The position numbers were made by a program, and so were the translations under genes. The notes below the pieces were generated by a model, which saw nothing but the letters and a program-made list of their open reading frames with translations, was not told where the DNA came from and made no database searches. 64,000 nucleotides of DNA from Solirubrobacter ginsenosidimutans (GTDB taxonomy: Bacteria; Actinomycetota; Thermoleophilia; Solirubrobacterales; Solirubrobacteraceae), in assembly GCF_027587205.1 (NCBI RefSeq), contig NZ_JAPDOD010000033.1, forward strand, positions 43,765 to 107,764, read 5' to 3'. Within the stretch, counting starts at the first letter, position 1. Each line of letters begins with the position of its first letter. Positions 1 through 8,352 of the stretch are shown here, in pieces.

Positions 1-2
1 AC

Positions 3-2558
3 CGGCACGCGAAGACCCCGCTGCTGTGGGTTCTGAGGGATGTCCTCGGCCTGCGTGGCACGAAGTTCGGGTGCGGTGGCGGGTTCTGCGCGGCGTGCAC
101 CGTGTTGGTCGACGGGCACAACACGAAGTCCTGCCAGACACCGGCCGAACGCGCGGCCGGCAAGGCCGTGACGACGGTCGAGGGCGCCGCCGGTCCGGTC
201 GTGGACGCGGTCCGCGACGCGTGGCATCGCGGCAACGTCGTGCAGTGCGGCTACTGCCAGCCTGGGCAGACCCTCGCCGCCGTGTCGTTGCTCGAGTCAG
301 ACGCCTCCCCCGACGACGCGACGATCGACCAGTGGATGAGCGGGAACCTGTGCCGCTGTGGCACCTATCCGCGCATCCGCGCCGCCATTCACCGCGCCGC
401 GGACACCCTCGCGGCGGGCGATGCGCCGGTCGCGCTGGTCGCGCCGCCCGAACTCGACGTGCGCCGCCTGACGCCTGAGGAGGCGAGCGACCCGGTCCAT
501 CCGTACATCCGGATCCACGCCGACGGGACGGTCCTCGCGTACTCGAGCCAGATCGAGATGGGGCAGGGGATCCACACGGGGCTGGCGACGATCGTCGCCG
601 AGGAGCTCGACGCCGCGTTCGATTCGGTCCGGGTCGTCAACGCCGCGAACGGGGCGGGGCCGAACGGTGACGTCTACGGGAATCCCGCCGCCGGCGGCGC
701 TCTCCAGCTCACGGGCGCGTCCAATTCGATGCAGGGGTACTGGATCCGGTACCGGCTGGCCGCCGCTCAAGCGCGGGCGCGGCTCGTGAACGCGGCGGCC
801 GAGGCGTGGGACGTGCCGGCGGCCGAAGTCGAGGTCGAGGACGGCGTCGTGCGCCATGCGAGCGGGCGCCGGGCGGCGTTCGCCGAGCTCGCCGCGCGAG
901 CCGAGCAGCTCCCGGTTCCGGACGGTGTGCAGCCCAAGGATGCGGCCGCCTACAAGCTGATCGGGCGCGAAGGCCGGCTGCGGGTCGACGCCGTAGGGAA
1001 GATCCTCGGCGCCACCCACTTCACGATCGACCTCAGCCTTCCGGGGATGCTGACGGCGCTCGTCCTGCACCCGCCGAGGTTCGGCGCCACGGCTGCCGCG
1101 ATCGATGACCGGGCGGCGCTCGCCGAGGCCGGCGTGGCCGCGGTCGTCCCGATCGACGAAGGCGTCGCCGTGGTGGCCGAGAACCTCGCCGACGCGCAGC
1201 GTGGCCTGCGTGCCCTGGTCGTGGAGTGGGACGATGCGAACGCCGAGCGGCGCAGCACCGAGGAGCTGCTCGCCGAGCACCTGCGGCTCCTCGAGTCGCG
1301 CGAGAAGGCAGTGACGTCTCGGGACGACGGCGATGTCGACCGCGCCCTCGCCGACGCGGCCTCGACGGTCGACGCGACGTACGTGTTGCCCTACCTCGCC
1401 CACGCCGCGATGGAGCCGAACAACGCGGCGTGCCGGATGCGCGACGACGGCGTGCTCGACGTCTGGGCCGGGACCGAGGGACCCCAGTACGTGAAGATGA
1501 ACGCCTCCTCGATCGCCGGGATCGACGTCGAGCAGGTCGAGGTGCACGTCTCCTTCGTCGGCGGATCGTTCGGTCTGCACTCGAGCGCCGAACACGACCC
1601 GGTCGCCGAGGCCGTGCAGATCGCGAAGGCGCTCCGATGGGAGCACCCGATCAAGGTGCAGTCACTGCGCGAGGAGGAGTTCAAGGTCGGTCGCTACCGG
1701 GCGATGGCCGTCCACCGGGTGCGGGCCGGCGCCGACGCGGACGGTCGCCTCACCGCCTGGCATCAGGAGATCGTGGCCGCGCCGACTTCGATCAACCTGC
1801 CGTTCGTTCGCGACGTGATGTTCACGAACGGCGTCGACTTCTTCACGACGACCGGTGCCGTCGACCCACCGTACGCCGTCGAGAACTTCCGGGTCGACTC
1901 GACCAACTTCGAGTCGCGGATCTCGACGATGGTCTGGCGATCGGTGGGCAACTCGCACACCGAGTTCGCGCGCGAGTCGGCGATCGACGAGCTCGCGCTC
2001 GCGGCGGGCCGTGATCCGGTCGACCTCCGTCGCGCGCTGCTCGCCGGCAGCCCGCGCACGGTGCGCGCGCTCGAGCTCGCGGCGGAGTCTGCAGGCTGGG
2101 GATCTCCGCTGCCGGAAGGGCATGCGCGCGGCCTCACGTGCTCCGGCTTCCTCGGCCACAGCGCCAACGTGACCGAGGTCTCGCTCGATGCTCGCGGGCG
2201 CGTCCGTGTCGACCGGATCGTGTTCGCCCTCGACTGCGGGCGAAACGTCAACCCCGATCTCATCCGTGCGCAGGTCGAAGGTGGACTGCTGTGGGGGCTG
2301 AGCGCCGCGGCGTGGGGCGAGGTCGTCCTCGGCGAAGGCGGCGAGATCGTCACCCAGAACTTCGACCGCTACCCGATCCTGCGGATGCGCTCCGTCCCGC
2401 AGATCGAGATCCACCTGATCGACTCGACCGAGCCGCCGACCGGCGTCGGCGAGGTCTCCGTGCCCTCGGTCGCTCCCGCCCTGGCGAACGCCATCGCCGC
2501 GCTCACCGGGACCCGGATCCGGAATCTGCCCTTCTCCAAGACCATCAAGATCGCCTAG
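3..2558 (+). CDS. Fused xanthine dehydrogenase/isoquinoline 1-oxidoreductase-like molybdoenzyme (5' partial)
   Basis: The frame is open from the left edge, so the gene starts outside the window; about 851 residues are visible. The first ~130 hold both [2Fe-2S] domains of the xanthine dehydrogenase family: FGCGGGFCAACTV plus SCQT for the plant-type cluster, then QCGYCQPGQT (about residue 81) and NLCRCG (about 117) for the helical cluster. After a short linker comes a molybdopterin-binding large subunit like IorB, with MGQGIHTG near residue 186, FVGGSFG in the middle and GVGE, the expected catalytic Glu, near 815. In the Ior enzymes these are normally two polypeptides (IorA about 150 residues, IorB about 700). 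Here no stop or start separates them. The family hydroxylates N-heterocycles or oxidises aldehydes; the substrate cannot be read from sequence. The next gene begins 12 bases after the stop. Confidence 0.9.
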   Translation, partial: RHAKTPLLWVLRDVLGLRGTKFGCGGGFCAACTVLVDGHNTKSCQTPAERAAGKAVTTVEGAAGPVVDAVRDAWHRGNVVQCGYCQPGQTLAAVSLLESDASPDDATIDQWMSGNLCRCGTYPRIRAAIHRAADTLAAGDAPVALVAPPELDVRRLTPEEASDPVHPYIRIHADGTVLAYSSQIEMGQGIHTGLATIVAEELDAAFDSVRVVNAANGAGPNGDVYGNPAAGGALQLTGASNSMQGYWIRYRLAAAQARARLVNAAAEAWDVPAAEVEVEDGVVRHASGRRAAFAELAARAEQLPVPDGVQPKDAAAYKLIGREGRLRVDAVGKILGATHFTIDLSLPGMLTALVLHPPRFGATAAAIDDRAALAEAGVAAVVPIDEGVAVVAENLADAQRGLRALVVEWDDANAERRSTEELLAEHLRLLESREKAVTSRDDGDVDRALADAASTVDATYVLPYLAHAAMEPNNAACRMRDDGVLDVWAGTEGPQYVKMNASSIAGIDVEQVEVHVSFVGGSFGLHSSAEHDPVAEAVQIAKALRWEHPIKVQSLREEEFKVGRYRAMAVHRVRAGADADGRLTAWHQEIVAAPTSINLPFVRDVMFTNGVDFFTTTGAVDPPYAVENFRVDSTNFESRISTMVWRSVGNSHTEFARESAIDELALAAGRDPVDLRRALLAGSPRTVRALELAAESAGWGSPLPEGHARGLTCSGFLGHSANVTEVSLDARGRVRVDRIVFALDCGRNVNPDLIRAQVEGGLLWGLSAAAWGEVVLGEGGEIVTQNFDRYPILRMRSVPQIEIHLIDSTEPPTGVGEVSVPSVAPALANAIAALTGTRIRNLPFSKTIKIA

Positions 2559-2570
2559 GGAGGCCCCGCC

Positions 2571-2768
2571 ATGCCCGACGTCACCATCACCCCCAGCGAA
2601 GACGGCCCGTACATCGTCGCCGGCCCGGTCACCCTGGTCGCGCCCGACGGGCACGTGATCGACCACCCCGATCCGATGGCGATGTGCCGCTGCGGGCACT
2701 CGTCGAACAAGCCGTTCTGCGATGGCACACACGCCACGATCGACTTCGACGGGACCCTGGCGAACTGA
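2571..2768 (+). CDS. CDGSH iron-sulfur domain protein
   Basis: This 65-residue protein carries the CDGSH-type cluster signature CRCGHSSNKPFCDGTH (about residues 39-54), that is C-x-C, then C seven residues later, then DG-x-H. These are the three Cys and one His that bind a [2Fe-2S] cluster in this family. An upstream GGGAGG serves as ribosome site. The ATG lies 12 bases after the molybdoenzyme stop, and the TGA overlaps the next ATG by one base. Co-transcription with the molybdoenzyme is likely, possibly as a small electron carrier or cluster-handling partner; that role is inference. Confidence 0.85.
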   Translation: MPDVTITPSEDGPYIVAGPVTLVAPDGHVIDHPDPMAMCRCGHSSNKPFCDGTHATIDFDGTLAN

Positions 2769-3265
2769 TGACCGAGAGCGTCGGGATCATCGGCGCGGGC
2801 CGGATCGGCCGGGCGATGGCGCGGATCGCGCGCCGTGCCGGCCGACCGGTCACGATCGCCAACCGGCGAGGGCCACAGTCGCTGATGTGGCCGGACGTTC
2901 CGAAGGCCGTCGACGGGTTGGCATGGGAGGGACGGACCGTGATCGACCCGACCAACGCCTTCGATCCAAGCGACCTCGACGGGCGCACTTCCAGCGAGCT
3001 CGTCGCCGATCTCGTCACGCCGGCCCGGGTGGTCAAGACCGCCAACAACTTCGCGGCCGACGTGCTCGCGTCGGACCCGCACCAAGCGGGTGGGCGGCGG
3101 GTCATGTTCCTGTCGGGAGAGGACGCCGGCGCCAAAGCTGAAGTGGGCGAGCTGTTCGAGGCCGCCGGCTTCTTCGCCATCGACCTCGGTGGGCTCCGCG
3201 ACGGCGGACAACTGCAGCAGTTCGGCGGCCCGCTCGCCGGCCAGAACCTGATTCGTCTCGCCTGA
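2768..3265 (+). CDS. NAD(P)-binding protein (F420-dependent NADP reductase-like) with internal deletion
   Basis: This 165-residue protein begins with a clear Rossmann motif, VGIIGAGRIGRAMARIARRA, followed by IANRRGPQSL, as in NADPH:F420 oxidoreductase-like and IlvC-like proteins. In that family RGPxSL is followed by 30-40 residues (an alpha/beta unit ending in DVVxLAV) before a xWPDVPxAV segment. Here SL runs directly into MWPDVPKAVDG, so about 35 residues appear to be missing in frame. The remainder (VIDPTNAFDP, VVKTANNF, MFLSGED, GLRDGGQLQQFGGPLAGQNLIRL) is intact. The ATG overlaps the CDGSH gene's TGA by one base. The cofactor fold may be compromised, so this could be a non-functional allele. 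Confidence 0.75.
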   Translation: MTESVGIIGAGRIGRAMARIARRAGRPVTIANRRGPQSLMWPDVPKAVDGLAWEGRTVIDPTNAFDPSDLDGRTSSELVADLVTPARVVKTANNFAADVLASDPHQAGGRRVMFLSGEDAGAKAEVGELFEAAGFFAIDLGGLRDGGQLQQFGGPLAGQNLIRLA

Positions 3266-3278
3266 GTGGATCACCAGC

Positions 3279-3740
3279 ATGATCCACATTGAGATCACAC
3301 ATGCCGAGCAGGCCGACCGGCTGGCCATCCGCGAGCTGATCGACGCCTACGCGCACTGCGCCGACCGCCGCGACGCCGAGGGCCAGAAGTCGCTGTTCAC
3401 GGACGACACGCACTTCGTCGTCTACATGGAGGGCGAGCGTTCCACCCCGACGCAGGCGCTCGACGGCCGCGAGGCATTGACGCCCGTCTTCGCCGCCCTG
3501 AACACCTACGAGACGACGATGCACTTCAACGGCCAGAGCACGGTCGAGCTCGCCGGCGATCGGGCAACGGGCGAGACCTACTGCATCGCTCATCACCTGT
3601 TCACGACGGACGGGAAGCGCCAATTGATGGTGGCCTTCCTGCGCTACCACGACACGTTCGTCAAGCGTGACGGGACCTGGTTGTTCGCCGCGCGTGAGCT
3701 CTACGTCGACTGGACCGAGACCAGGGCGTCGCAGCCCTGA
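3279..3740 (+). CDS. SnoaL-like/NTF2-fold protein
   Basis: The protein has 153 residues. ADRLAIRELIDAYAHCADRRDAEG near the N-terminus, a FTDD segment and a C-terminal DTFVKRDGTWLFAARELYVDW match the SnoaL-like (NTF2 fold) family. Members are polyketide cyclases, dehydratases, isomerases or uncharacterised small enzymes. No dedicated catalytic residues can be assigned with confidence. It follows the preceding gene by 13 bases and probably belongs to the same operon. The same fold recurs in the gene at 18410-18910. Confidence 0.8.
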   Translation: MIHIEITHAEQADRLAIRELIDAYAHCADRRDAEGQKSLFTDDTHFVVYMEGERSTPTQALDGREALTPVFAALNTYETTMHFNGQSTVELAGDRATGETYCIAHHLFTTDGKRQLMVAFLRYHDTFVKRDGTWLFAARELYVDWTETRASQP

Positions 3741-3763
3741 ATCAACGAGCGAGAGGTTGGAGA

Positions 3764-4492
3764 GTGGGGGCCATGTCGGCAGATGCTGTTCAGAACGCTC
3801 CGGGCGCCGTCGATTCGAGGCACCTGCTGGTGGTCGGGACCGGCCCGGGGCTGGGTGCGTCCGTCGCGCGCCGCTTCGCGCGCGAGGGGTATCGCCTGAC
3901 GCTCGTTGCCCGGTCGCCGGCGACGTTGGCCGCGCTCGCCGATGCGTTGCGCGCCGCGAGCACCGACGTCACGATCGTCGCTGCGGACGCCGGTGACCCT
4001 GATCGCCTGAGTGCCGCCCTCGCACCGCTGTTCGCCGGGCCCGGGGCGCCGGGCGTCGTGATCTACAGCGCGGCCTTGGCGGCATCCGACGAACTGCTGA
4101 GCGTCACGCCGCAGCAGCTCGCCGCGGCTTACGCCGTCAATGTGATCGGCGCGGTGGTGACGGCACAGCTCGCCGTGCCCGCAATGCGCGCGGCGGGTGG
4201 CGGAACGCTCCTGTTCACCGGCGGCGGCTTCGCAGACGCGCTCCCGGAATCGCTGACCACGCTCTCACTCGGCAAGCTCACCCTGCGCGGGGTCGCGACG
4301 ATGCTCGCGCGCCAGGTGCGCGACGACAACATCCACTCCGGCAGCCTCACGATCCGCGGGCAGATCGCCGCGGGCACCCCGTTCGCCCCGGACCGGATCG
4401 CCGACGCGTATTGGGCGATCCACAACGAGGACCGTGACGGTTGGCGCGAGGAATATCGCTTCGACGGCGCTGTCGCGACCACGGACGCCTGA
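3764..4492 (+). CDS. SDR-family protein lacking the catalytic tyrosine
   Basis: This protein of 242 residues (GTG start) or 239 (ATG at 3773) has a short-chain-dehydrogenase fold. The cofactor loop is GTGPGLG, followed by VARRFAREGYRLTLVARS, an acidic VAADAGD segment, YSAALAAS at the NNAG position and AYAVNVIGA. The normal active site Ser...Tyr-x3-Lys reads here as FTGGGF...LSLGK: the Lys remains but Leu stands where Tyr should be and Gly where Ser should be. Classical oxidoreductase chemistry is therefore doubtful. A GAGAGG seven bases before the GTG supports that start; a G-run precedes the ATG. Probably the last gene of the operon from the left edge. Confidence 0.75.
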   Translation: MGAMSADAVQNAPGAVDSRHLLVVGTGPGLGASVARRFAREGYRLTLVARSPATLAALADALRAASTDVTIVAADAGDPDRLSAALAPLFAGPGAPGVVIYSAALAASDELLSVTPQQLAAAYAVNVIGAVVTAQLAVPAMRAAGGGTLLFTGGGFADALPESLTTLSLGKLTLRGVATMLARQVRDDNIHSGSLTIRGQIAAGTPFAPDRIADAYWAIHNEDRDGWREEYRFDGAVATTDA

Positions 4493-4612
4493 CCCGGCTG
4501 AAGCCACCGCCCGGAGTTAAGTCGATCGCCCGATGCCGCGGCCGCCGATGGCGGATACGCGGCGTCGGATGACAGGCGCGCCCGGCAGGCCGATCGGCGT
4601 CAATACTCGATC

Positions 4613-5509
4613 GTGGAACTCCGCCATCTGCGCGTGTTCGTCACCCTCGCGGAGGAGCTGCACTTCGGGCGGACGGCGCTTCGTCTGCACCTGACGCAGC
4701 CCTCTGTCAGCGGGCAGTTGCGCCAGCTCGAAGCCGACTTGGGTGTCCGGTTGATCCGTCGCAACGCGCGCCAGGTGACGTTGACCGACGTGGGGGTGGG
4801 GTTTCTGCGCGATGCCCGCCGCGTGCTCGAGCAAGCGGACGCAGCGGCGGGCGGCGTCCGGCGGTTTCAGGACGGCGTCCGAGCCAGCCTCAGAATCGGC
4901 TACCTCTGCGACGCGGTCCCTGAGCGATTCCCGTTGGCACTCCGGCGCACCGCGCACGGCTTTCCCCCGACGCGCGTGGTGCTCAGCACCGGGGAGCCGC
5001 AGAAGCTCCTCGAGGACCTCCGCGATGACCTGCTCGACGTCGCGGTGGTCTCGCTCCCCGCTCCGGTCGCCGGCCTCCGGGTGACACGGGTGGGCTTTGA
5101 GCGTGCGGTCGCCGCCGTCCCCTCCAACCTCGACCGCGACGACGCGTCACCGCTCGAGCTGCTCGCGCAGCACACGCTGTTGACGCTTCCTCGCCGGCGC
5201 AATCCGGCGTTCTATGACGCGCTGATCGCGGCGCTGCGGTCGGCGGGGCTTCCGGGATCGCTCGTAGAGGTCGAGGCCGCGTCGATCGAGCCGTTGCTGA
5301 TGGAGGTCGCATGCGGTGCGGGTTGCGCTCTCGTGCCGGAGTCCGTGATGCTTCGCTGGCGCGCCCCCGGAGTGACGTTTCGCCGGGTGGCCGGCGACAC
5401 GGCGGTCGGGTGCGACATGGCGGCCGTGACCCCGGACGCCGCGCGGACCCCGGCCCTGTCGGCGTTCATCGCCGGGCTCGTCCGCGAGCGGGCACTCGTG
5501 GCGGCCTGA
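4613..5509 (+). CDS. LysR-family transcriptional regulator
   Basis: This regulator has 298 residues and a GTG start. The N-terminal winged helix is typical of LysR: MELRHLRVFVTLAEELHFGR, then AALRLHLTQPSVSGQLRQLE in essence and GVRLIRR. It is followed by a periplasmic-binding-protein-like effector domain (residues ~90-290). The gene is separated from the upstream SDR by 120 bases and ends two bases before the convergent LuxR gene. LysR proteins usually sense a small molecule and control nearby genes; the upstream redox operon is a possible target, but it is on the same strand, so the classic divergent arrangement is absent. Confidence 0.9.
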   Translation: MELRHLRVFVTLAEELHFGRTALRLHLTQPSVSGQLRQLEADLGVRLIRRNARQVTLTDVGVGFLRDARRVLEQADAAAGGVRRFQDGVRASLRIGYLCDAVPERFPLALRRTAHGFPPTRVVLSTGEPQKLLEDLRDDLLDVAVVSLPAPVAGLRVTRVGFERAVAAVPSNLDRDDASPLELLAQHTLLTLPRRRNPAFYDALIAALRSAGLPGSLVEVEAASIEPLLMEVACGAGCALVPESVMLRWRAPGVTFRRVAGDTAVGCDMAAVTPDAARTPALSAFIAGLVRERALVAA

Positions 5510-5511
5510 GC

Positions 5512-8244
5512 TCAGCGGCTGGAAGCGTTGAGTGAGTCGCGCAGCTGCGCGCGCGTGGTGACCCCGAGCTTGGGGAAGATCCGGTACAGGTGCGAGCCGA
5601 CGGTCCGCGGAGAGAGCAGCAGGCGTTCGGCGATCTCGCGGTTGGAGAGTCCCTGTGCGGCCAGCTCCGCGATCTGGCGCTCCTGGACGGTCAGGCCGGT
5701 TCGCTCGTCCGCCGGAGAACGCGTCCGATCGCCTGTCGCCCGGAGCTCGTGACGTGCGCGCTGCTCCCACCCCGATGCGCCGAGCGCGGCGAACTGATCC
5801 GCCGCGGCGCGCAGGGGAGTCCGAGCATCGGCGCTCCGGCGATGGCGGCGTAGCCAACGGCCCTGTGCGAACAGCGTCCGTGCCCGCAGGAGCGGGTAGC
5901 CGGACAGGTCCGCCTCCAGCGCGGCGGCGAACCGTTCCTCGGCGGCAGCGTCATCGGCCACGAGCGGGCGGGCACACAGCACTCCCGCTCGCAGGACCGG
6001 CGGACCATCCACGCCGGCGATCGCCGCGAGCGTTTCCAGCACCGCACCCGCCACGTCGTGGCGACCGCAGCCGACGGCCGCTTCGACCACATCAAGGACG
6101 GCGGGCCAGCGCATGAAGCCGTGAAAGACCGGCGATGCTTCGTCGAACACCGGCCACAGATGCGCGAAGGCCTCATCGTGCCGGCCATCGCCAAGGGCCG
6201 CGGCACCGCGTGCCAGGTGAGCGGGTGCCAGCAGCGGCCCGCCGCCGAGCGCGAGCAGCTTCGCTTCGGGAACGGAGAGCATCGCGTCGATCTGGGTCTC
6301 GGATCCGGTCGTGGCGGTCGCCAGCGCGGCCATCAGTCGCGCCGTCAGCCCGAATTGCGGTTGGCGTGTCTCTTGCGCGAGCGCCGACGCTTCGCGCCCG
6401 GACTCGACGGCGGCCTGCCAATCGCCGGTGTAGGTCGCGACCCAGGCGTAATGGACCAGCGCCTGGGTGAGCATGCCGAGCGCGCCCTGCTCGCGGAGCT
6501 GCTCGACCGCGCGCCCGAGCCGGTGTGCTCCGGCGACGAAGTCCCCGGCCTTCTCGGCGGCGATCCCGCGGTAGGTCTCGCCGAGTGGATCGGCCAGCCG
6601 TGCGCTCGGAAGCCGCGCCAGCCGCCGTCGCACCTCGAGCCCCGTGGTCTCAGGGTCGGCCAACGCGATCACCGCCAGCAGCCGTGAATCGTCATCGTCC
6701 GCGGCGACCCGGCGCGCCGCGTCGACGAGATAGCTCCTCGTCCGCGGCTTTGAGCGGACCCACCAGCAGCGATGCGCGATCGGGACCAGCGACCGCAGCG
6801 CCATGTCCGGGTCTCCGGCCTCGGCCATCTGCTCGGCGATCGTCACGAACGTCCGCGTTGCTCCGGCCTGTGACCAGAAGTCGCCGGCGATCATCTGTCG
6901 CAGCCATTCCAGACGGGCGGCTTCCAACGGCCCGACCGCGATGGATTCGGCCTGAGCGAGGAGCCGCCGGACGAGCTCGACGTGACCGAGCTCGTAGGCC
7001 ACTTCCGCCGCGCGCACCAGCCGCTCGCCGCGGCGAAGCGGGTCAGAGGTCAGCTCGGCGGCGCGCTCCAGCGCCGCCGCGGCGGCGATCATCGCCCCCC
7101 GACGGCGGGCGACGGCGGCATGGGCGTCGAGGGCGTCGGCGAGCGTGTCATCGAGGCCGAGCGTGGCTCGCGCGCGGTGCCACAACCCGCGTTCGGGGTC
7201 GGCGACGACCTCGGCGAGGGCGCCGTAGGTCGCCAGCAGCTCGGCGGGGAGGGCGGACTGCGAGACGGCCGTGCGGATCAGCGGGTGGCGGAAGCGCAGC
7301 TCGTCCCCCCGGATGTCGATCAGGCCGGTGAACACCGCGGGATCGAGGACGGAAGGCCCGACGGTCCGACCGTGGATTCGGCTGACCGCTGCGATGACGT
7401 CTCGCAGGGATGCCTGCTGGTCGAGCGCCGCCACCAGGAGCGCTTCACGGGTCTCCGCTCCCAGCTCGTCCAGTCTCGCCGCGAAGGCCCGCTGCAGGCG
7501 CTCGGTCAGCGTGATCGAGGAGAACATGGGTGCGTCACCCGATGGGGCGGACGGCTGCAGCGTCCGGCCCAGCTCGATCAGCGCGAGCGGATTTCCGGCC
7601 GCTTCCGCGAGTACACGCGCGCGAGCTCCGGGGCGGAGCTCGGGGGTCGAGCGGTCGAGCAGATGCCCGGCGGCATCGAGATCCAGCGGCCCGAGGCTCA
7701 AGGTCGGTAGGCGAGCGTCCTCGAGCGGCGTCGAATAGCCGTCGCGGCACGCGGCGAGGAGCACCACCGGCTCACGGGCGAGCCGGCGGGCGATGAACGC
7801 GAGAACGCCCAGGCTGGACCGATCGAGCCAGTGCGCATCGTCTGCGACCAGCAACAGCGGGGCGGAGGCGGTGGCGCCGATCACGAGCTCATAGGCAGCG
7901 AGCGCGACCAGGAACGGATCGGGCTCGTCGTCTCCGGTCATGCCGAAGGCGGCCTGCAGCGCCCGTCGCTGCGGCGCGGGCAAGGTCTCGACCCCGCCGC
8001 GGATGGGCCGCAGGAGCTGATGCAATCCGGCGAACGCGAGCTCGGCCTCGGACTCCACGCCCTCGGCGGCCAGCGTTTCGATGCCGTGCTCGGCGGCGTG
8101 GCTCTGGACCTCGCCGAGCAAGGCCGACTTGCCGATCCCCGGAGCGCCCTTGACGAGCAGGGCACCGCCCGCCCCGGGCAGACGATCGACCAGTGCCTCG
8201 GCACGCGCGACCTCGGCGTCTCGTCCGAGGAGTGAGGACCCCAC
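5512..8244 (-). CDS. LuxR/AAA (LAL-type) transcriptional regulator
   Basis: This 910-residue regulator (GTG start) has an N-terminal STAND/AAA ATPase domain with Walker A GAPGIGKSALL near residue 35 and Walker B LLLVADDAHWLD. A helical TPR-like middle follows, then a C-terminal LuxR helix-turn-helix: LTVQERQIAELAAQG, LSNREIAERLLLSPRTVGSHL and YRIFPKLGV. Such LAL proteins are ATP-dependent activators, often of catabolic or secondary-metabolism genes. It is transcribed away from the alpha/beta hydrolase at 8353, with a 108-base divergent region, so that hydrolase is the natural candidate target. Three other members of the type lie in this window. Confidence 0.92.
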   Translation of the reverse strand: MGSSLLGRDAEVARAEALVDRLPGAGGALLVKGAPGIGKSALLGEVQSHAAEHGIETLAAEGVESEAELAFAGLHQLLRPIRGGVETLPAPQRRALQAAFGMTGDDEPDPFLVALAAYELVIGATASAPLLLVADDAHWLDRSSLGVLAFIARRLAREPVVLLAACRDGYSTPLEDARLPTLSLGPLDLDAAGHLLDRSTPELRPGARARVLAEAAGNPLALIELGRTLQPSAPSGDAPMFSSITLTERLQRAFAARLDELGAETREALLVAALDQQASLRDVIAAVSRIHGRTVGPSVLDPAVFTGLIDIRGDELRFRHPLIRTAVSQSALPAELLATYGALAEVVADPERGLWHRARATLGLDDTLADALDAHAAVARRRGAMIAAAAALERAAELTSDPLRRGERLVRAAEVAYELGHVELVRRLLAQAESIAVGPLEAARLEWLRQMIAGDFWSQAGATRTFVTIAEQMAEAGDPDMALRSLVPIAHRCWWVRSKPRTRSYLVDAARRVAADDDDSRLLAVIALADPETTGLEVRRRLARLPSARLADPLGETYRGIAAEKAGDFVAGAHRLGRAVEQLREQGALGMLTQALVHYAWVATYTGDWQAAVESGREASALAQETRQPQFGLTARLMAALATATTGSETQIDAMLSVPEAKLLALGGGPLLAPAHLARGAAALGDGRHDEAFAHLWPVFDEASPVFHGFMRWPAVLDVVEAAVGCGRHDVAGAVLETLAAIAGVDGPPVLRAGVLCARPLVADDAAAEERFAAALEADLSGYPLLRARTLFAQGRWLRRHRRSADARTPLRAAADQFAALGASGWEQRARHELRATGDRTRSPADERTGLTVQERQIAELAAQGLSNREIAERLLLSPRTVGSHLYRIFPKLGVTTRAQLRDSLNASSR

Positions 8245-8352
8245 GGAGCCATTCTGCCAGCCACATCACGCGCCCTGATCGATCGATTCAGAATCGGGCT
8301 GGATTTTCGTGGCCGATGGCGGACGATGGGTGCGACTGCGAAAGGAGCACAC

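Noticed and set aside
297..1646. Minus-strand open frame of about 450 codons opposite the molybdoenzyme
   Set aside because: Shadow frame; the sense strand carries both iron-sulfur and molybdopterin motifs continuously.
2552..2565. CCTAGGGAGG before the CDGSH gene as a fourth copy of the 25-bp element
   Set aside because: Only the first seven bases match; the CGGGCGCGAAC half is absent and the bases are the stop codon and ribosome site.
3764..4492. Assigning the SDR as a normal dehydrogenase
   Set aside because: The catalytic Tyr and Ser positions are Leu and Gly.
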